A stretch of 8,182 nucleotides of DNA, taken from the NCBI GenBank assembly GCA_031279965.1, contig JAITHM010000001.1, positions 1-8,182 on the forward strand, read 5' to 3'. The DNA comes from Spirochaetaceae bacterium (lineage in GTDB: Bacteria; Spirochaetota; Spirochaetia; Treponematales; Breznakiellaceae). The notes beneath the pieces were generated by a model. The model worked only from the letters and a program-made list of their open reading frames with translations. It was not told where the DNA came from and searched no databases. The position numbers were made by a program, and so were the translations under genes. This document shows, piece by piece, positions 1-6,453 of this stretch (the stretch's first letter is position 1; each line of letters opens with the position of its first letter).

Positions 1-144
1 GGCTGTCGTTGGATAGGAAATTTTTTTAGTGTATCTGCTTTAATACCAATCTTTCAAATGTTTTTGAATTTTACAGCCGCGGCAGAGCCGCGGGGTATTA
101 AACCAGATACAACCAATAAAAAAAGTCGTTTATCCGCAGGGTAA
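1..144 (+). CDS. C-terminal end of an unidentified, probably membrane-associated protein (partial, 5' end outside window)
   Basis: Frame 1 is open from the first base of the window to a TAA at 142-144, giving 47 residues, while the other two plus frames close within the first 30 bases. The peptide has a hydrophobic stretch (WIGNFFSVSALIPIFQMFL, about residues 4-22) followed by a polar, basic tail ending in KKSRLSAG. This is the shape of a last transmembrane helix with a short cytoplasmic tail. The stop lies 31 bp before the GTG of the next gene in the same direction, which fits an operon. The product cannot be named from so short a tail. A 47-codon open frame can also arise by chance, so this is a moderate call based on hydrophobic pattern, length and spacing. 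Confidence 0.45.
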   Translation, partial: GCRWIGNFFSVSALIPIFQMFLNFTAAAEPRGIKPDTTNKKSRLSAG

Positions 145-175
145 ATATGCCGATAATATAGACAGAGGTCTATTC

Positions 176-1372
176 GTGAGCCGTTCGCTGTGGACAACAG
201 TGCTGTGTATAATGGTAACTTTACCGCTGTTCGCAAAGCCTGACTTAACCTATCGGGAAGAAGTCGATAAGCGTATTGTACAGCGGCTTGAATGGGTAAA
301 AGATGAGGCTGCATTTGACTATCTTGTTGAAATTCAGCGGGAAGAACGAGGAAACTGGGTTGAGTCCGTCAATAAAATAACAGAAAATAATTATATCGAA
401 ATGTCACTTCCTCATGGTTCCTACCGTTACCGGGTAACTCCCAGTGATTATCTGGGGCGAAGGCAGCGGCCTCCTGAATGGGCACGGCTTGCGGTGCGGC
501 AAATTTTTCAGCCTGAAGTAGACAAATTTTCGCCGGATATATTTTTTCTTGACAACGAAAAAGAATCGAACGGCTATGTCCTGCAACTTGAAGGGAAAAA
601 TTTTCTTCAAGAATCGATTGTGCTGCTGCGTTCAGCCCGTGGCGTTGAATTGCGCGGCGAGGATTACCGGGTAAACAGTGATGGTACGTCGGCACGTGTT
701 GAATTCGAAATCAGTAAATTGTCTGAAGGACTTTATGATATCATTGTCGAAAACCCGGGAGCGTTGCGGGCTGTCCTTCGTAATTTTCGTGTTTCAACAA
801 GCAGTCTGGTTGGTAAAGGAACAGAGGGGTTGCCGCCAGCGCCGCTGCGGTTCTACCTTGCCGAAGGGTATTCACCGCTTTTTGCTTTTCCCAGTGTCTT
901 CAATGATTTTTTTGAACAGGATTTTTTTAGCGTGGGGGTTGTGGTGCGCTTTGGCTGGATAGCATTTTATCCATTTGGCACTCAGCTTGGTTTTGAAATT
1001 TCGCCATCGTATCATTATCTTTCGGCTCCAGTAAACGACAGTAACTACAGTGTCTACGAAATATCTTCCAATATCATCGATTGCAGATTGAATGTTGTAT
1101 GGGGAATTCCTTTCACGCGCCGTTTTGTGACATATATTCGCGCGGGCGGCGGCATAACGGTTCTTGCCAATATTCATCTTCAAGATGATAGACTCAGCAG
1201 TCCGCAGCGCAGCGGCTGGATACCGGTGTTGGGCGCAGGGCTTTCGTTTAGTTATTACTTTTACAAGAATTTCTTCATTGATGCGGGGGCAGATTTTCTT
1301 AACCTGCTTTCTGTTGATAGTCCGCCTCCCCGCTATATCATGCCGTCGCTTACCCTGGGTTTTAAATTTTAA
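176..1372 (+). CDS. Exported protein with fibronectin-like and IPT-like modules and a C-terminal outer-membrane beta-barrel
   Basis: The gene encodes 398 residues starting at a GTG, chosen because AGAGG (164-168) sits 7 nt upstream; an ATG at 147 is out of frame and closes at once. Residues 1-20 form a signal peptide ending LFA. Residues about 35-105 look like a fibronectin-type module (AFDYLVEIQ, then LPHGSYRYRV). Residues about 115-208 resemble an IPT/TIG-type Ig fold, with a LEGKNF turn and a VSTS end. From about residue 226 the sequence alternates aromatic and polar residues in the manner of amphipathic beta strands (FSVGVVVRFG, VTYIRAGGGITVL, LGAGLSFSYYF) and ends SLTLGFKF, a terminal aromatic typical of outer-membrane barrels. 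I infer an outer-membrane protein with a periplasmic front part. Its role is unknown. A lipoprotein gene follows 36 bp later in the same direction. Confidence 0.8.
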   Translation: MSRSLWTTVLCIMVTLPLFAKPDLTYREEVDKRIVQRLEWVKDEAAFDYLVEIQREERGNWVESVNKITENNYIEMSLPHGSYRYRVTPSDYLGRRQRPPEWARLAVRQIFQPEVDKFSPDIFFLDNEKESNGYVLQLEGKNFLQESIVLLRSARGVELRGEDYRVNSDGTSARVEFEISKLSEGLYDIIVENPGALRAVLRNFRVSTSSLVGKGTEGLPPAPLRFYLAEGYSPLFAFPSVFNDFFEQDFFSVGVVVRFGWIAFYPFGTQLGFEISPSYHYLSAPVNDSNYSVYEISSNIIDCRLNVVWGIPFTRRFVTYIRAGGGITVLANIHLQDDRLSSPQRSGWIPVLGAGLSFSYYFYKNFFIDAGADFLNLLSVDSPPPRYIMPSLTLGFKF

Positions 1373-1408
1373 GAAAAAGTGGTATATTTGATATGAGAGG
1401 GCTGGATT

Positions 1409-1924
1409 ATGAAATATTTGCAAAAAGAGCTCAAAGAGCGGGAAAAAATCATGAATTTGAGGGCATATACGGTGCAAAAACTGATTTTAGGGATGATAAT
1501 AGGTGCCGCGCTTGTCACATCAAGCTGCTCTGTGGATTATAACCCATCGTTTCAAGATTTTATTAGTGAGAGTACCAACGAAGAATACCGGAAAGGCTTT
1601 TTTGAATATACTATAACATTTCCCCGGCTAAACGGCACAGAAGATAAATCATATTTTACCCTGGTTTCCCAGGAACGTGACGGCGATGCGCTGCTTCTTG
1701 ACAGAGGCTGGATTAACAACGCACCTAAATATACCGACGATGATATTGAATACCGGCGCGTTGCAAGCGAAAAGGACGCTTATAAAATACCATACGGATA
1801 CTATAAGCTGTCGCTTTGTATAGCTAATCCCACCTCCTCAGTTATTGTCGAAAGACTTGTTTGGATTCATCCGGGAAAAACATATCAGTTTGCCATAGCG
1901 CTTACCCCAGACGATTTTATTTAG
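1409..1924 (+). CDS. Putative spirochaetal lipoprotein of unknown function
   Basis: The frame gives 171 residues from an ATG that has a good ribosome binding site (AGAGGG, 1396-1401, 7 nt spacing). A second in-frame ATG at 1451 would give a more usual signal peptide, with the lipidated cysteine at residue 26 rather than 40, but has only a weak binding site. Translation may begin at either. The signal segment is LILGMIIGAALVTSSC, with a loose spirochaete-style lipobox before the cysteine; the mature protein would be lipid-anchored to a membrane. The remaining ~130 residues look all-beta (YGYYKLSLCIANP, ERLVWIHPGKTYQFAIAL), like a small sandwich domain. No enzyme motif is visible. It probably shares a transcript with the barrel protein upstream. 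Its stop overlaps the end of the opposing gene by 8 bp. Confidence 0.75.
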   Translation: MKYLQKELKEREKIMNLRAYTVQKLILGMIIGAALVTSSCSVDYNPSFQDFISESTNEEYRKGFFEYTITFPRLNGTEDKSYFTLVSQERDGDALLLDRGWINNAPKYTDDDIEYRRVASEKDAYKIPYGYYKLSLCIANPTSSVIVERLVWIHPGKTYQFAIALTPDDFI

Positions 1925-2540
1925 TCTGCGGAAAAATATATTTTATTCGTCCATTCTCTTCATAAATACACCGCTGAATGAACATTTCCTCGATGATGCG
2001 GTCGACATCATCATCTTGTTTTATTTTAAGAAGGCTTTTAATATGGCCCGATAATCCTTTTTTGCTCTTAGGACGCTTGTTTGCAGCAACTTTATTCAAG
2101 TTTTCGCGTATCTTGCTCAGAGTTTCTGCATGGTCGTCATTTTGTCCAGTTCCATTCTGCGAGTCAAGCGCAAGGCAGTCAAGCTGCTTAAAACTTACAA
2201 TTCTGCGTACGTTATAAGATTTTGATTTAAGATATTCGATAAGAGGGTCATAGCCGGTATCTTTTGAGTAAATAATAAATTCCTTGTTTTTTTGCAGCGC
2301 AGTATACAATCCTAAAAAATATACAATAAAAAAATCGAGCGCGTTCTTTTTACCATAGCTGCGAATTTGCATCCATTCAATAGAATCACCGTAGGGTTGG
2401 GTTTTTTGGATCAAACTTACCGAAATTTTCTTTTGATTTTCTCCGACAATAATCAACATCTTTATTTTTTCTGTAATTATGTCAGTATTTATATCCTGAA
2501 CATTTTCATAGTCAACTAAAATATAGGTATCATAATCCAT
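1917..2540 (-). CDS. PIN-like domain protein with a C-terminal helical, possibly winged-helix, region
   Basis: The gene encodes 207 residues; the ATG has GGAG on the minus strand (2548-2551) at 7 nt spacing. The N-terminal half has the acidic pattern of PIN/NYN-like nuclease folds: ILVDYENVQ (D10, E12, N13), NALDFFIVYFLG (D69) and YSKDTGYDPLIEYL (D94, D98). Such domains usually bind a divalent metal and cleave RNA. That activity is a family-level expectation, not shown here. Residues about 118-165 are a polar linker rich in lysine. Residues about 165-207 look like a small helical DNA- or RNA-binding module (HIKSLLKI, DVDRIIEEMFIQRCI). The gene is noticeably AT-richer than its neighbours and runs against them, so it may be an insertion. 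A toxin role is possible, but no antitoxin-like partner is seen. Confidence 0.75.
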   Translation of the reverse strand: MDYDTYILVDYENVQDINTDIITEKIKMLIIVGENQKKISVSLIQKTQPYGDSIEWMQIRSYGKKNALDFFIVYFLGLYTALQKNKEFIIYSKDTGYDPLIEYLKSKSYNVRRIVSFKQLDCLALDSQNGTGQNDDHAETLSKIRENLNKVAANKRPKSKKGLSGHIKSLLKIKQDDDVDRIIEEMFIQRCIYEENGRIKYIFPQTK

Positions 2541-2587
2541 AGTTAAACTCCACTTTCAATACCGTAGTTGAAAAATCTCTTTGTGTT

Positions 2588-2597
2588 AAGGGGGGAG
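2588..2597 (+). promoter_or_regulatory. G-rich ribosome binding site of the aminotransferase gene
   Basis: The stretch AAGGGGGGAG contains a GGAG ending 8 nt before the GTG at 2606. It supports this start over the ATG at 2633, which has no purine-rich site before it. The run of six G is unusual for a Shine-Dalgarno region and could be prone to length change. Confidence 0.6.
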
Positions 2598-2605
2598 ACT
2601 GGAAT

Positions 2606-3847
2606 GTGAAAATAGCGTACACTCTTAACATTATGAAGGAAAGGATACCATTTGGCCGTCCATTTATTGATGCTGAAGAAGAACATGCGGTAGTGCGGGT
2701 GCTCCGTTCCGGTTGGCTTACAACAGGGACCGAAACGCTCTGTTTTGAACAGGAATTTGCCGCTTTTCTTGACGCGGGGAATGATGGAATACAGCAACCG
2801 CTTCGTGCGCTGGCGGTAAATTCAGCGACAAGCGGCCTTCATCTTGCTCTTGAAGCGGCCGGAGTTGGGCCAGGCGATGTCGTACTGGTACCATCGTATA
2901 CATTTGCCGCTACCGCAGAAGTTGCCCGCCATCTTGGCGCAGAGCTTGCTTTTGTTGATGTTAGCCCCGGTTCTTTTTTGATGGATATCGCTCAGCTTGA
3001 AGTAACAATCGATCGTCTTTCAGCAGGGAAGACTGCGTACGTAAATGGAGGGCCATGTGGTGTGCCTCGGGCGGTAATTCCCGTTCACTTTGCGGGGCTT
3101 TCTTGCGACATGGATGCGATAATGGACAAAGCCGCACGGTCAAATCTTACCGTTGTCGAAGATGCGGCACATGCCCTTCCGGCTCCGTATAGCGGCGGCG
3201 GTTTTGCGGGAACCAAAGCTCATATCGGTGTTTTTTCATTCTATGCAACAAAACCGCTGACAACAGGCGAGGGGGGGATGATTGTAAGCCGTGATGAAAA
3301 TCTTCTGCGCCGCATGACGACAATGCGGCTCCACGGAATAGACAGGCCTATCTGGAACCGTTATACCGGCGATAATGCCTCGTGGTACTACGAAGTTATT
3401 GAGGCTGGTTACAAATACAACATGCCTGATGTGCTTGCCGCGTTGGGCCGGGTTCAGCTAAAACGCATAGAAATTTTATGGTCAATGCGGAAAGGCATTG
3501 CCGCCCGTTATGATGAGGCATTTTCCGCGGATGAGCGATTCATTATCCCTCCTACTGATTCATCAGACGCACGGCATCTTTATCCACTTCGTTTGGGGCC
3601 TGCATGCCCTATTTCTCGTGATGAATGTATACGGCGGCTCCAGGAACAATACTGTATTGGTACTTCAGTTCATTTTATTCCTTTGCATACGATGCCGTTT
3701 TATACTAAACGTTATGGCATAAAAGAAGATGATTTGCCTGAAACGATGCGTTCGTTTAAAGCAGAAATTTCACTGCCGCTTTGTCCGGGAATGACAGATT
3801 CACATATTAAATATGTGATAGAGGCTGTGTGTAATGTTTGTCGATGA
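2606..3847 (+). CDS. DegT/DnrJ/EryC1/StrS-family PLP-dependent sugar aminotransferase
   Basis: The product has 413 residues from the GTG (404 from the ATG at 2633, which matches the usual family start at MKERIPFGRPFID). It is a fold-type I aminotransferase that moves an amino group, usually from glutamate, onto a keto sugar attached to a nucleotide. Visible landmarks are the substrate/phosphate loop AVNSATSGLHL (70-80), VPSYTFAATAEV (95-106), the PLP-ring aspartate D186 in VVEDAAHA, the Schiff-base lysine K216 in FYATKPLTTGEGG, and the C-terminal SVHFIPLHTMPFY (354-366). The length is normal and no key residue is missing. The 3' end overlaps the next gene by 14 bp, so the two are very likely translated together. 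The sugar substrate cannot be read from the sequence. A role in a glycan or glycolipid of the cell envelope is the usual expectation. Confidence 0.92.
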   Translation: MKIAYTLNIMKERIPFGRPFIDAEEEHAVVRVLRSGWLTTGTETLCFEQEFAAFLDAGNDGIQQPLRALAVNSATSGLHLALEAAGVGPGDVVLVPSYTFAATAEVARHLGAELAFVDVSPGSFLMDIAQLEVTIDRLSAGKTAYVNGGPCGVPRAVIPVHFAGLSCDMDAIMDKAARSNLTVVEDAAHALPAPYSGGGFAGTKAHIGVFSFYATKPLTTGEGGMIVSRDENLLRRMTTMRLHGIDRPIWNRYTGDNASWYYEVIEAGYKYNMPDVLAALGRVQLKRIEILWSMRKGIAARYDEAFSADERFIIPPTDSSDARHLYPLRLGPACPISRDECIRRLQEQYCIGTSVHFIPLHTMPFYTKRYGIKEDDLPETMRSFKAEISLPLCPGMTDSHIKYVIEAVCNVCR

Positions 3848-5645
3848 TATTCCTGTTGAGAATGCCTATTTTGCAGTGATCATTCGTTCTCCTGTGGCAA
3901 AAGGAACGCTTGTATCAATATCATGCCCACATCTTGATGAAGAATATACGATTATAAAAGCTTCTGATGTTCCCGGAAAAAACAGTCTCTTTAATGGATG
4001 TCTTCCGCTCCTTGCCCAGGATGAAGTTTCGTATATCGGCGAGCCGGTCGCTCTTCTTGTGGGGCCAAGTATAATCAAGCTTGAAGAATACGCGGCAAAA
4101 TGTGTTGTGATTATCGAGGAGACTCTGCCTGAGTTTTCTATTGAAGATGCCTATGAAGCGGGTGATATTTTTGTGCGCTGTGAATTTGAAAGTGGGTATC
4201 TTCCCAAGGCAAAAGGTGAGCTGGTTGTTGAAGGACACTATGAAACAGGGATTCAGGAGCACTGGTATAGTGACCCGCACGGAGCTATTGTTATTTCCCA
4301 TAGTGATGGTTCTTTTACTATCAAAACCGCATCTCAGCGTCCTGAAGATGTGTGTAAAGAAGTTGCACAGGTTCTTGGTATTGAAACAATAGCAATTACT
4401 CTAGAAAATGCTGATTTAGGCATTCATCTTGACGGAAAAATTTGGTATCCCTCAGTTATTTCTTCGCTTGCTGCCCTTGCCGCGTTTAAGATAAAGCATA
4501 CGGTAAAACTTCAGCTTACCCGTGAAGAAGACTATCTCTATTCTCCCAAGCGTACTCCGTCGGTTATTCACATGCACAGTCTTCTTACATTTGACGGCCA
4601 AATACTTGAAACAGATGTGCTGGTAAAAATTGGGGTTGGCGCAGCGGGTGTTCTGGGGAAAGAGATACTTGATGAAGTATGCCATTCTCTGCGGACTGTT
4701 TACAAAACAGGAAAACTTACTATCGAAGCGCTTGCTATTAAAACTAATGTGCCGCCGACAGGGCCTTGTGCCGGATTTGGTTCTTCACTCGCAGCCTTTG
4801 CCCTTGAACGGCATGTGTCAAAAATCTCTGACATTTTAAGTGAAGAGAGCAGTGAATGGCGTGTGCTCCATCTCAAAAGTAAACTGCGCGAACGTTTTGG
4901 CGGCGCCAAAGATGATGGCTGCCTCCCTTATGATATTCTTAATGCTGTTGCAAAAGAAGCAAATTTTAAGCGCAAGTGGGCTGCTTACGAGCTTTTAAGA
5001 GAGCGTGCGGGAAAAGAACGTGAACAGATACTCCCCCAGCGAGGTATAGGCATTTCGTTTTCTCTTGCAGGAAGAAATTCAGAAACTCTTGAAGAACAGG
5101 ATGCGCTTACTGCCAGGTTTTCCGCTCCTGCCGCTGCGTGTGTTATTGAAATTGAAATTGACCGGGTAAATTATGAAGCGAGAATACGCGGGATATGGCT
5201 GCATATTGCCTGTGGGAGGCCGTCGGGGACGGCAAAGGCGGAACTTGTACTGCGCCGGGCAGTGCTTGCCGCACTTGGCTGGACATCGACAGAAAAAATA
5301 AAATTTATTGAAGGAAAAATAACGCCCCCGCTGTGCGCACTCTACGAACTTTTACCGCCAAGCGAAACGCCGGATATTCATATAAGCTTTGCCTATGAAG
5401 ACTGTCTGCCTGCCTGTGATGAAGCAAAACTTGGAGAGCTGCCTTTTGGAGCGGTATCTTCCGCGTATACACAGGCTATTTCACAGGCTGTTAATCATCA
5501 TTTTGAACGTATTCCAATTACAGGTCAGGATGTCTGGCGTGTAATCAGTTTGAAAAAACAAGAGTTTGAAAAAAAAGAAGAAGCTATGCCCGAAGAAGTG
5601 TCGGCAGATATTGCCGAGGAAGCAGAGACAACTCCTCCCTTTTAA
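3834..5645 (+). CDS. Shortened, degenerate xanthine dehydrogenase/aldehyde oxidase-like molybdopterin-binding subunit
   Basis: The gene encodes 603 residues. The start is firm: AGAGG (3820-3824) lies 9 nt upstream and an in-frame TAG occurs at 3819-3821. An a/b hammerhead domain occupies about 1-115 (VDDIPVENAYFAVIIRSP; PLLAQDEVSYIGEPVALLVG). The molybdopterin-domain landmarks TGIQEHWYSDPHGA (138-151), LTREEDYLYSPKR (228-240) and TNVPPTGPCAGFG (304-316) follow. Near the end, AKLGELPFGA (531-540) aligns with the family's GEPP glutamate (E535). Compared with the usual ~750-800 residues, it lacks the N-terminal lead-in before the hammerhead domain. ENADLGIHLDGK replaces the GGxFGGK loop, RGFG has become AGFG (A313), and the segment normally carrying GQG between the two halves of the cofactor domain is absent: IGISFSLAGRN (405-415) runs almost directly into ACVIEIEID (435-443). 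About 30 charged residues form the tail. No FeS or FAD subunit gene lies beside it. Family membership is clear; catalytic function is doubtful. Confidence 0.85.
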   Translation: MFVDDIPVENAYFAVIIRSPVAKGTLVSISCPHLDEEYTIIKASDVPGKNSLFNGCLPLLAQDEVSYIGEPVALLVGPSIIKLEEYAAKCVVIIEETLPEFSIEDAYEAGDIFVRCEFESGYLPKAKGELVVEGHYETGIQEHWYSDPHGAIVISHSDGSFTIKTASQRPEDVCKEVAQVLGIETIAITLENADLGIHLDGKIWYPSVISSLAALAAFKIKHTVKLQLTREEDYLYSPKRTPSVIHMHSLLTFDGQILETDVLVKIGVGAAGVLGKEILDEVCHSLRTVYKTGKLTIEALAIKTNVPPTGPCAGFGSSLAAFALERHVSKISDILSEESSEWRVLHLKSKLRERFGGAKDDGCLPYDILNAVAKEANFKRKWAAYELLRERAGKEREQILPQRGIGISFSLAGRNSETLEEQDALTARFSAPAAACVIEIEIDRVNYEARIRGIWLHIACGRPSGTAKAELVLRRAVLAALGWTSTEKIKFIEGKITPPLCALYELLPPSETPDIHISFAYEDCLPACDEAKLGELPFGAVSSAYTQAISQAVNHHFERIPITGQDVWRVISLKKQEFEKKEEAMPEEVSADIAEEAETTPPF

Positions 5646-5699
5646 TTTTTCAAGGCGTTTAGTATAGTAGAATGAGTTTTGATTTTATAAGGAATCATC

Positions 5700-5984
5700 A
5701 TGCCTACATATGAATATGAATGTCAAACCTGTAATCATCAATTTGAGATGTTTCAGAGTATGAATGATAAACCGTTGACTGATTGTCCGCAATGCGGTGG
5801 AGTTGTCCGGCGGATTGTATCGGGTGGTGCCGGAGTAATTTACAAAGGGTCAGGTTTTTATAGTACTGACAGTACGGTAAAAGCTGATGCTCAAAAGAAA
5901 AAAGATGGTGCAGTTTCTTGTCCCGCAAAAGACTCGAAGAGCGCCTGTGCGGGCTGCCCGGCAACATCAGGCGGCAGCGGGTAA
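5700..5984 (+). CDS. FmdB-family zinc ribbon protein with an extra C-terminal cysteine cluster
   Basis: The product has 94 residues, starting at an ATG with AAGGA (5689-5693) 6 nt upstream. Residues 1-55 are the standard FmdB-type zinc ribbon: MPTYEYECQTCNHQFE, with cysteines C8/C11 and C29/C32 set to hold one zinc, followed by the family signature KGSGFYSTDS (49-58). The family is named after a gene next to a molybdenum formylmethanofuran dehydrogenase operon and is often called a putative regulator, but its biochemical role is not established. After a lysine-rich linker there is a second cysteine group, C74, C83 and C86 (SCPAKD, ACAGCP), which could add a metal site. The next gene starts 13 bp after this stop. 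Confidence 0.88.
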   Translation: MPTYEYECQTCNHQFEMFQSMNDKPLTDCPQCGGVVRRIVSGGAGVIYKGSGFYSTDSTVKADAQKKKDGAVSCPAKDSKSACAGCPATSGGSG

Positions 5985-5997
5985 AAGCGGCTGGTTC

Positions 5998-6306
5998 ATG
6001 CGTAAAGCACCGCGATTCTTTTGTGACCATTGCGGATCAGAGGTTGATGCCGGAGAAAACCGGTGTCCTTCATGCGGCCGTTTTTTTGCCGCAGTGCGTT
6101 GCCCTCAATGCGGGTTTTCCGGTGAAGAGGCCGCATTTCAGGGGGGATGTCCTTCGTGCGGTTATTCTTCACGGCAAGGTTCTTCTGCGAAAAAACAAGC
6201 ACCCACAACGTCAAAAAAATCTGGTTCTGAATCATGGCTTTACGGAGTTGCTATTGCTGTTTTGATTCTTCTGCTTACGCTGTTGTTTTTTTCAGTGCGT
6301 TCGTAG
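5998..6306 (+). CDS. Double zinc ribbon protein with a C-terminal membrane anchor
   Basis: From the ATG at 5998 the product has 102 residues. The frame is open further upstream, but that part overlaps the preceding fmdB-like gene in another frame, so I take the first ATG after the fmdB stop, although only a weak purine site (AGCGG) precedes it. Four CxxC pairs are visible: C9/C12 with C23/C26, and C35/C38 with C51/C54, forming two zinc ribbons in tandem. After a Ser/Lys-rich linker, residues 80-99 (WLYGVAIAVLILLLTLLFFS) form one transmembrane helix with a four-residue tail, so the ribbons probably face the cytoplasm. The function is unknown; such proteins may act as scaffolds or sensors. The stop codon TAG is part of the first copy of a 13-bp tandem repeat. 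Confidence 0.75.
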   Translation: MRKAPRFFCDHCGSEVDAGENRCPSCGRFFAAVRCPQCGFSGEEAAFQGGCPSCGYSSRQGSSAKKQAPTTSKKSGSESWLYGVAIAVLILLLTLLFFSVRS

Positions 6307-6324
6307 CTACAGTTCGTAGCTACA
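6299..6324 (+). repeat. Perfect tandem 13-bp repeat, each unit with an 8-bp palindrome
   Basis: GTTCGTAGCTACA occurs twice back to back, at 6299-6311 and 6312-6324. Each copy contains the self-complementary GTAGCTAC (6303-6310 and 6316-6323), so the pair can act as two protein sites spaced 13 bp apart or fold into an 8-bp stem with a 5-base loop. It begins inside the last codons of the upstream gene and ends 4 bp before the -35 box of the tRNA promoter. Confidence 0.85.
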
Positions 6325-6328
6325 CTGA

Positions 6329-6357
6329 TTGACAAAAAAACAAACGCATGATAGCCT
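6329..6357 (+). promoter_or_regulatory. Sigma-70-type promoter of the initiator tRNA gene
   Basis: A perfect -35 box TTGACA (6329-6334) is followed after exactly 17 bp by a weaker -10 box TAGCCT (6352-6357). The mature tRNA starts 12 bp further on, so transcription would start about 6-7 bp before the tRNA. A strong -35 close to a stable RNA gene supports the call; the -10 departs from the consensus. Confidence 0.7.
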
Positions 6358-6369
6358 AAAGCACTATTC

Positions 6370-6442
6370 CGCAGGGTAGAGCAGTTGGCAGCTCGTCGGG
6401 CTCATAACCCGGAGGTCAGAGGTTCGAGTCCTCTCCCTGCAA
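6370..6442 (+). tRNA. Initiator tRNA-fMet (anticodon CAT)
   Basis: The sequence folds as a complete cloverleaf. The acceptor stem is CGCAGGG (6370-6376) with CCCTGCA (6435-6441), the D arm is GAGC/GCTC (6379-6394), the anticodon stem is 6396-6400 with 6408-6412 around loop CTCATAA (anticodon CAT at 6403-6405), and the T arm is AGAGG/CCTCT around TTCGAGT. Three marks identify the initiator rather than the elongator: the unpaired C1-A72 at the top of the acceptor stem, three G-C pairs next to the anticodon loop (GGG/CCC), and the A11-T24 pair in the D stem. The discriminator is A at 6442. CCA is not encoded and must be added after transcription. A T-rich run (TTGTTTT, 6444-6450) follows. Confidence 0.96.
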
Positions 6443-6453
6443 ATTGTTTTATA

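Noticed and set aside
77..93. Hairpin CCGCGG-CAGAG-CCGCGG as a terminator before the barrel gene
   Set aside because: No T run follows it and it lies inside the open reading frame that ends at 144, where it encodes A-A-E-P-R-type residues.
872..1477. Long minus-strand frame (201 residues) opposite the barrel gene
   Set aside because: It lies across a gene with a clear signal peptide and barrel, and across the start of the lipoprotein gene; its product has no recognisable features.
5646..5699. Promoter for the fmdB-like gene (TATAGT or TAGAAT as -10)
   Set aside because: No -35 box at a proper distance; only T-rich sequence lies upstream, so the match is too weak to list.
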